From assembly GCA_016271365.2 (NCBI GenBank), contig CM028136.1:473120001-473184000 (forward strand): DNA of 64,000 nucleotides, given 5' to 3'. A program made the position numbers and the translations under genes. The notes beneath the pieces are model-generated. The model did no database searches, was not told the DNA's origin, and saw only the letters and a program-made list of their open reading frames with translations. Below are positions 63,761-64,000 of the stretch, piece by piece (the stretch's first letter is position 1; each line of letters begins with the position of its first letter). This DNA comes from Neoceratodus forsteri (taxonomy: Eukaryota > Chordata > Ceratodontiformes > Ceratodontidae).

Positions 63761-64000
63761 CATGCTTTTTTGGAGGGGAGGGAGTGTGGAGCTGGTGAGG
63801 AGATTTGGTAAATGTGGAATTAAGATGGAGAAGTTACAGAGATTAAATGTCTTACAAATCAATACTCCACAAGCTGAATACTATTTCATTAGTTAATTAA
63901 TTACACTAAAAGGAAATGATTTTGTATTTCAGTAAAATTCTCACAATACAATTTGTACTGTCCTAGAACCCCAACATCCAGCTACTAGAGTTACTATCTT
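63761..64000. other. No recognised feature
   Basis: AT-rich tail of the window with no visible gene or element. Confidence 0.4.

Noticed and set aside
1..64000. Prokaryotic operon, phage or defence system
   Set aside because: No ribosome-binding-site-led gene series, no bacterial families, and abundant vertebrate retroelements throughout.

Overview
This window is vertebrate nuclear DNA from a genome crowded with transposable elements. I recognise no host protein-coding exon, no rRNA or tRNA gene, and nothing bacterial or viral in the free-living sense. The mix points to a non-mammalian vertebrate: CR1-type LINEs ending in CTATGTTT-like octamers, L2 LINEs, L1-clade LINEs, a Ty3/gypsy element of the Gmr1 type, Penelope-like elements, a TTAA-flanked T2/Kolobok-type MITE, GGGC-ended MITEs and a MIR-like tRNA-SINE. 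An amphibian, possibly a caecilian, is my best guess. That is inference from repeat types, and other large-genome vertebrates are not excluded.

Layout. 1-4565: a decayed Gmr1-like gypsy element (gag with a SCAN-like region and CCHC knuckle, protease remnant, integrase, then RT-RNaseH, polypurine tract and LTR), broken by an L2 fragment and a CR1 tail. About 4565-13935: an L1-clade element on the minus strand (ORF1 at 13.9-13.0 kb, ORF2 at 8.2-4.6 kb) with a plus-strand CR1 (9.5-12.35 kb) between its ORFs. 13.9-19.2 kb: direct duplications carrying a T2-type MITE and a 1.69 kb GGGC-ended element with internal inverted minisatellites. 19.6-23.06 kb: an old CR1. 24.2-29.8 kb: minisatellites, a MIR-like SINE, an inverted repeat, a 270 bp tandem repeat and ends of GGGC-type DNA transposons. 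29.8-37.06 kb: two Penelope-like elements head to head, each hit by a different DNA transposon. 39.5-43.4 kb: a minisatellite, a CR1 piece, an internally deleted LINE and a Penelope-type end. 45-47.85 kb: a LINE of the L2/Rex-like group. 50-51.8 kb: LINE 3' ends and a minus-strand CR1. 52.8-63.6 kb: a plus-strand L1-clade element containing an L2, a short LINE tail and the best preserved element here, a CR1 with a 251 bp tandem duplication.

How the pieces relate. The window is a nested record of insertions. The paired Penelope copies and the 15.9/17.2 kb duplication act as internal controls: where one copy holds an insertion, the other shows the empty site. The SINE at 24.9-25.1 kb shares its 3' tail with a LINE family present three times here, so that LINE is its likely source of reverse transcriptase. 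All protein-coding stretches are remnants of transposon genes, and almost all carry stops or frameshifts. Nothing here looks like a new host system; the novelty lies in element architecture.
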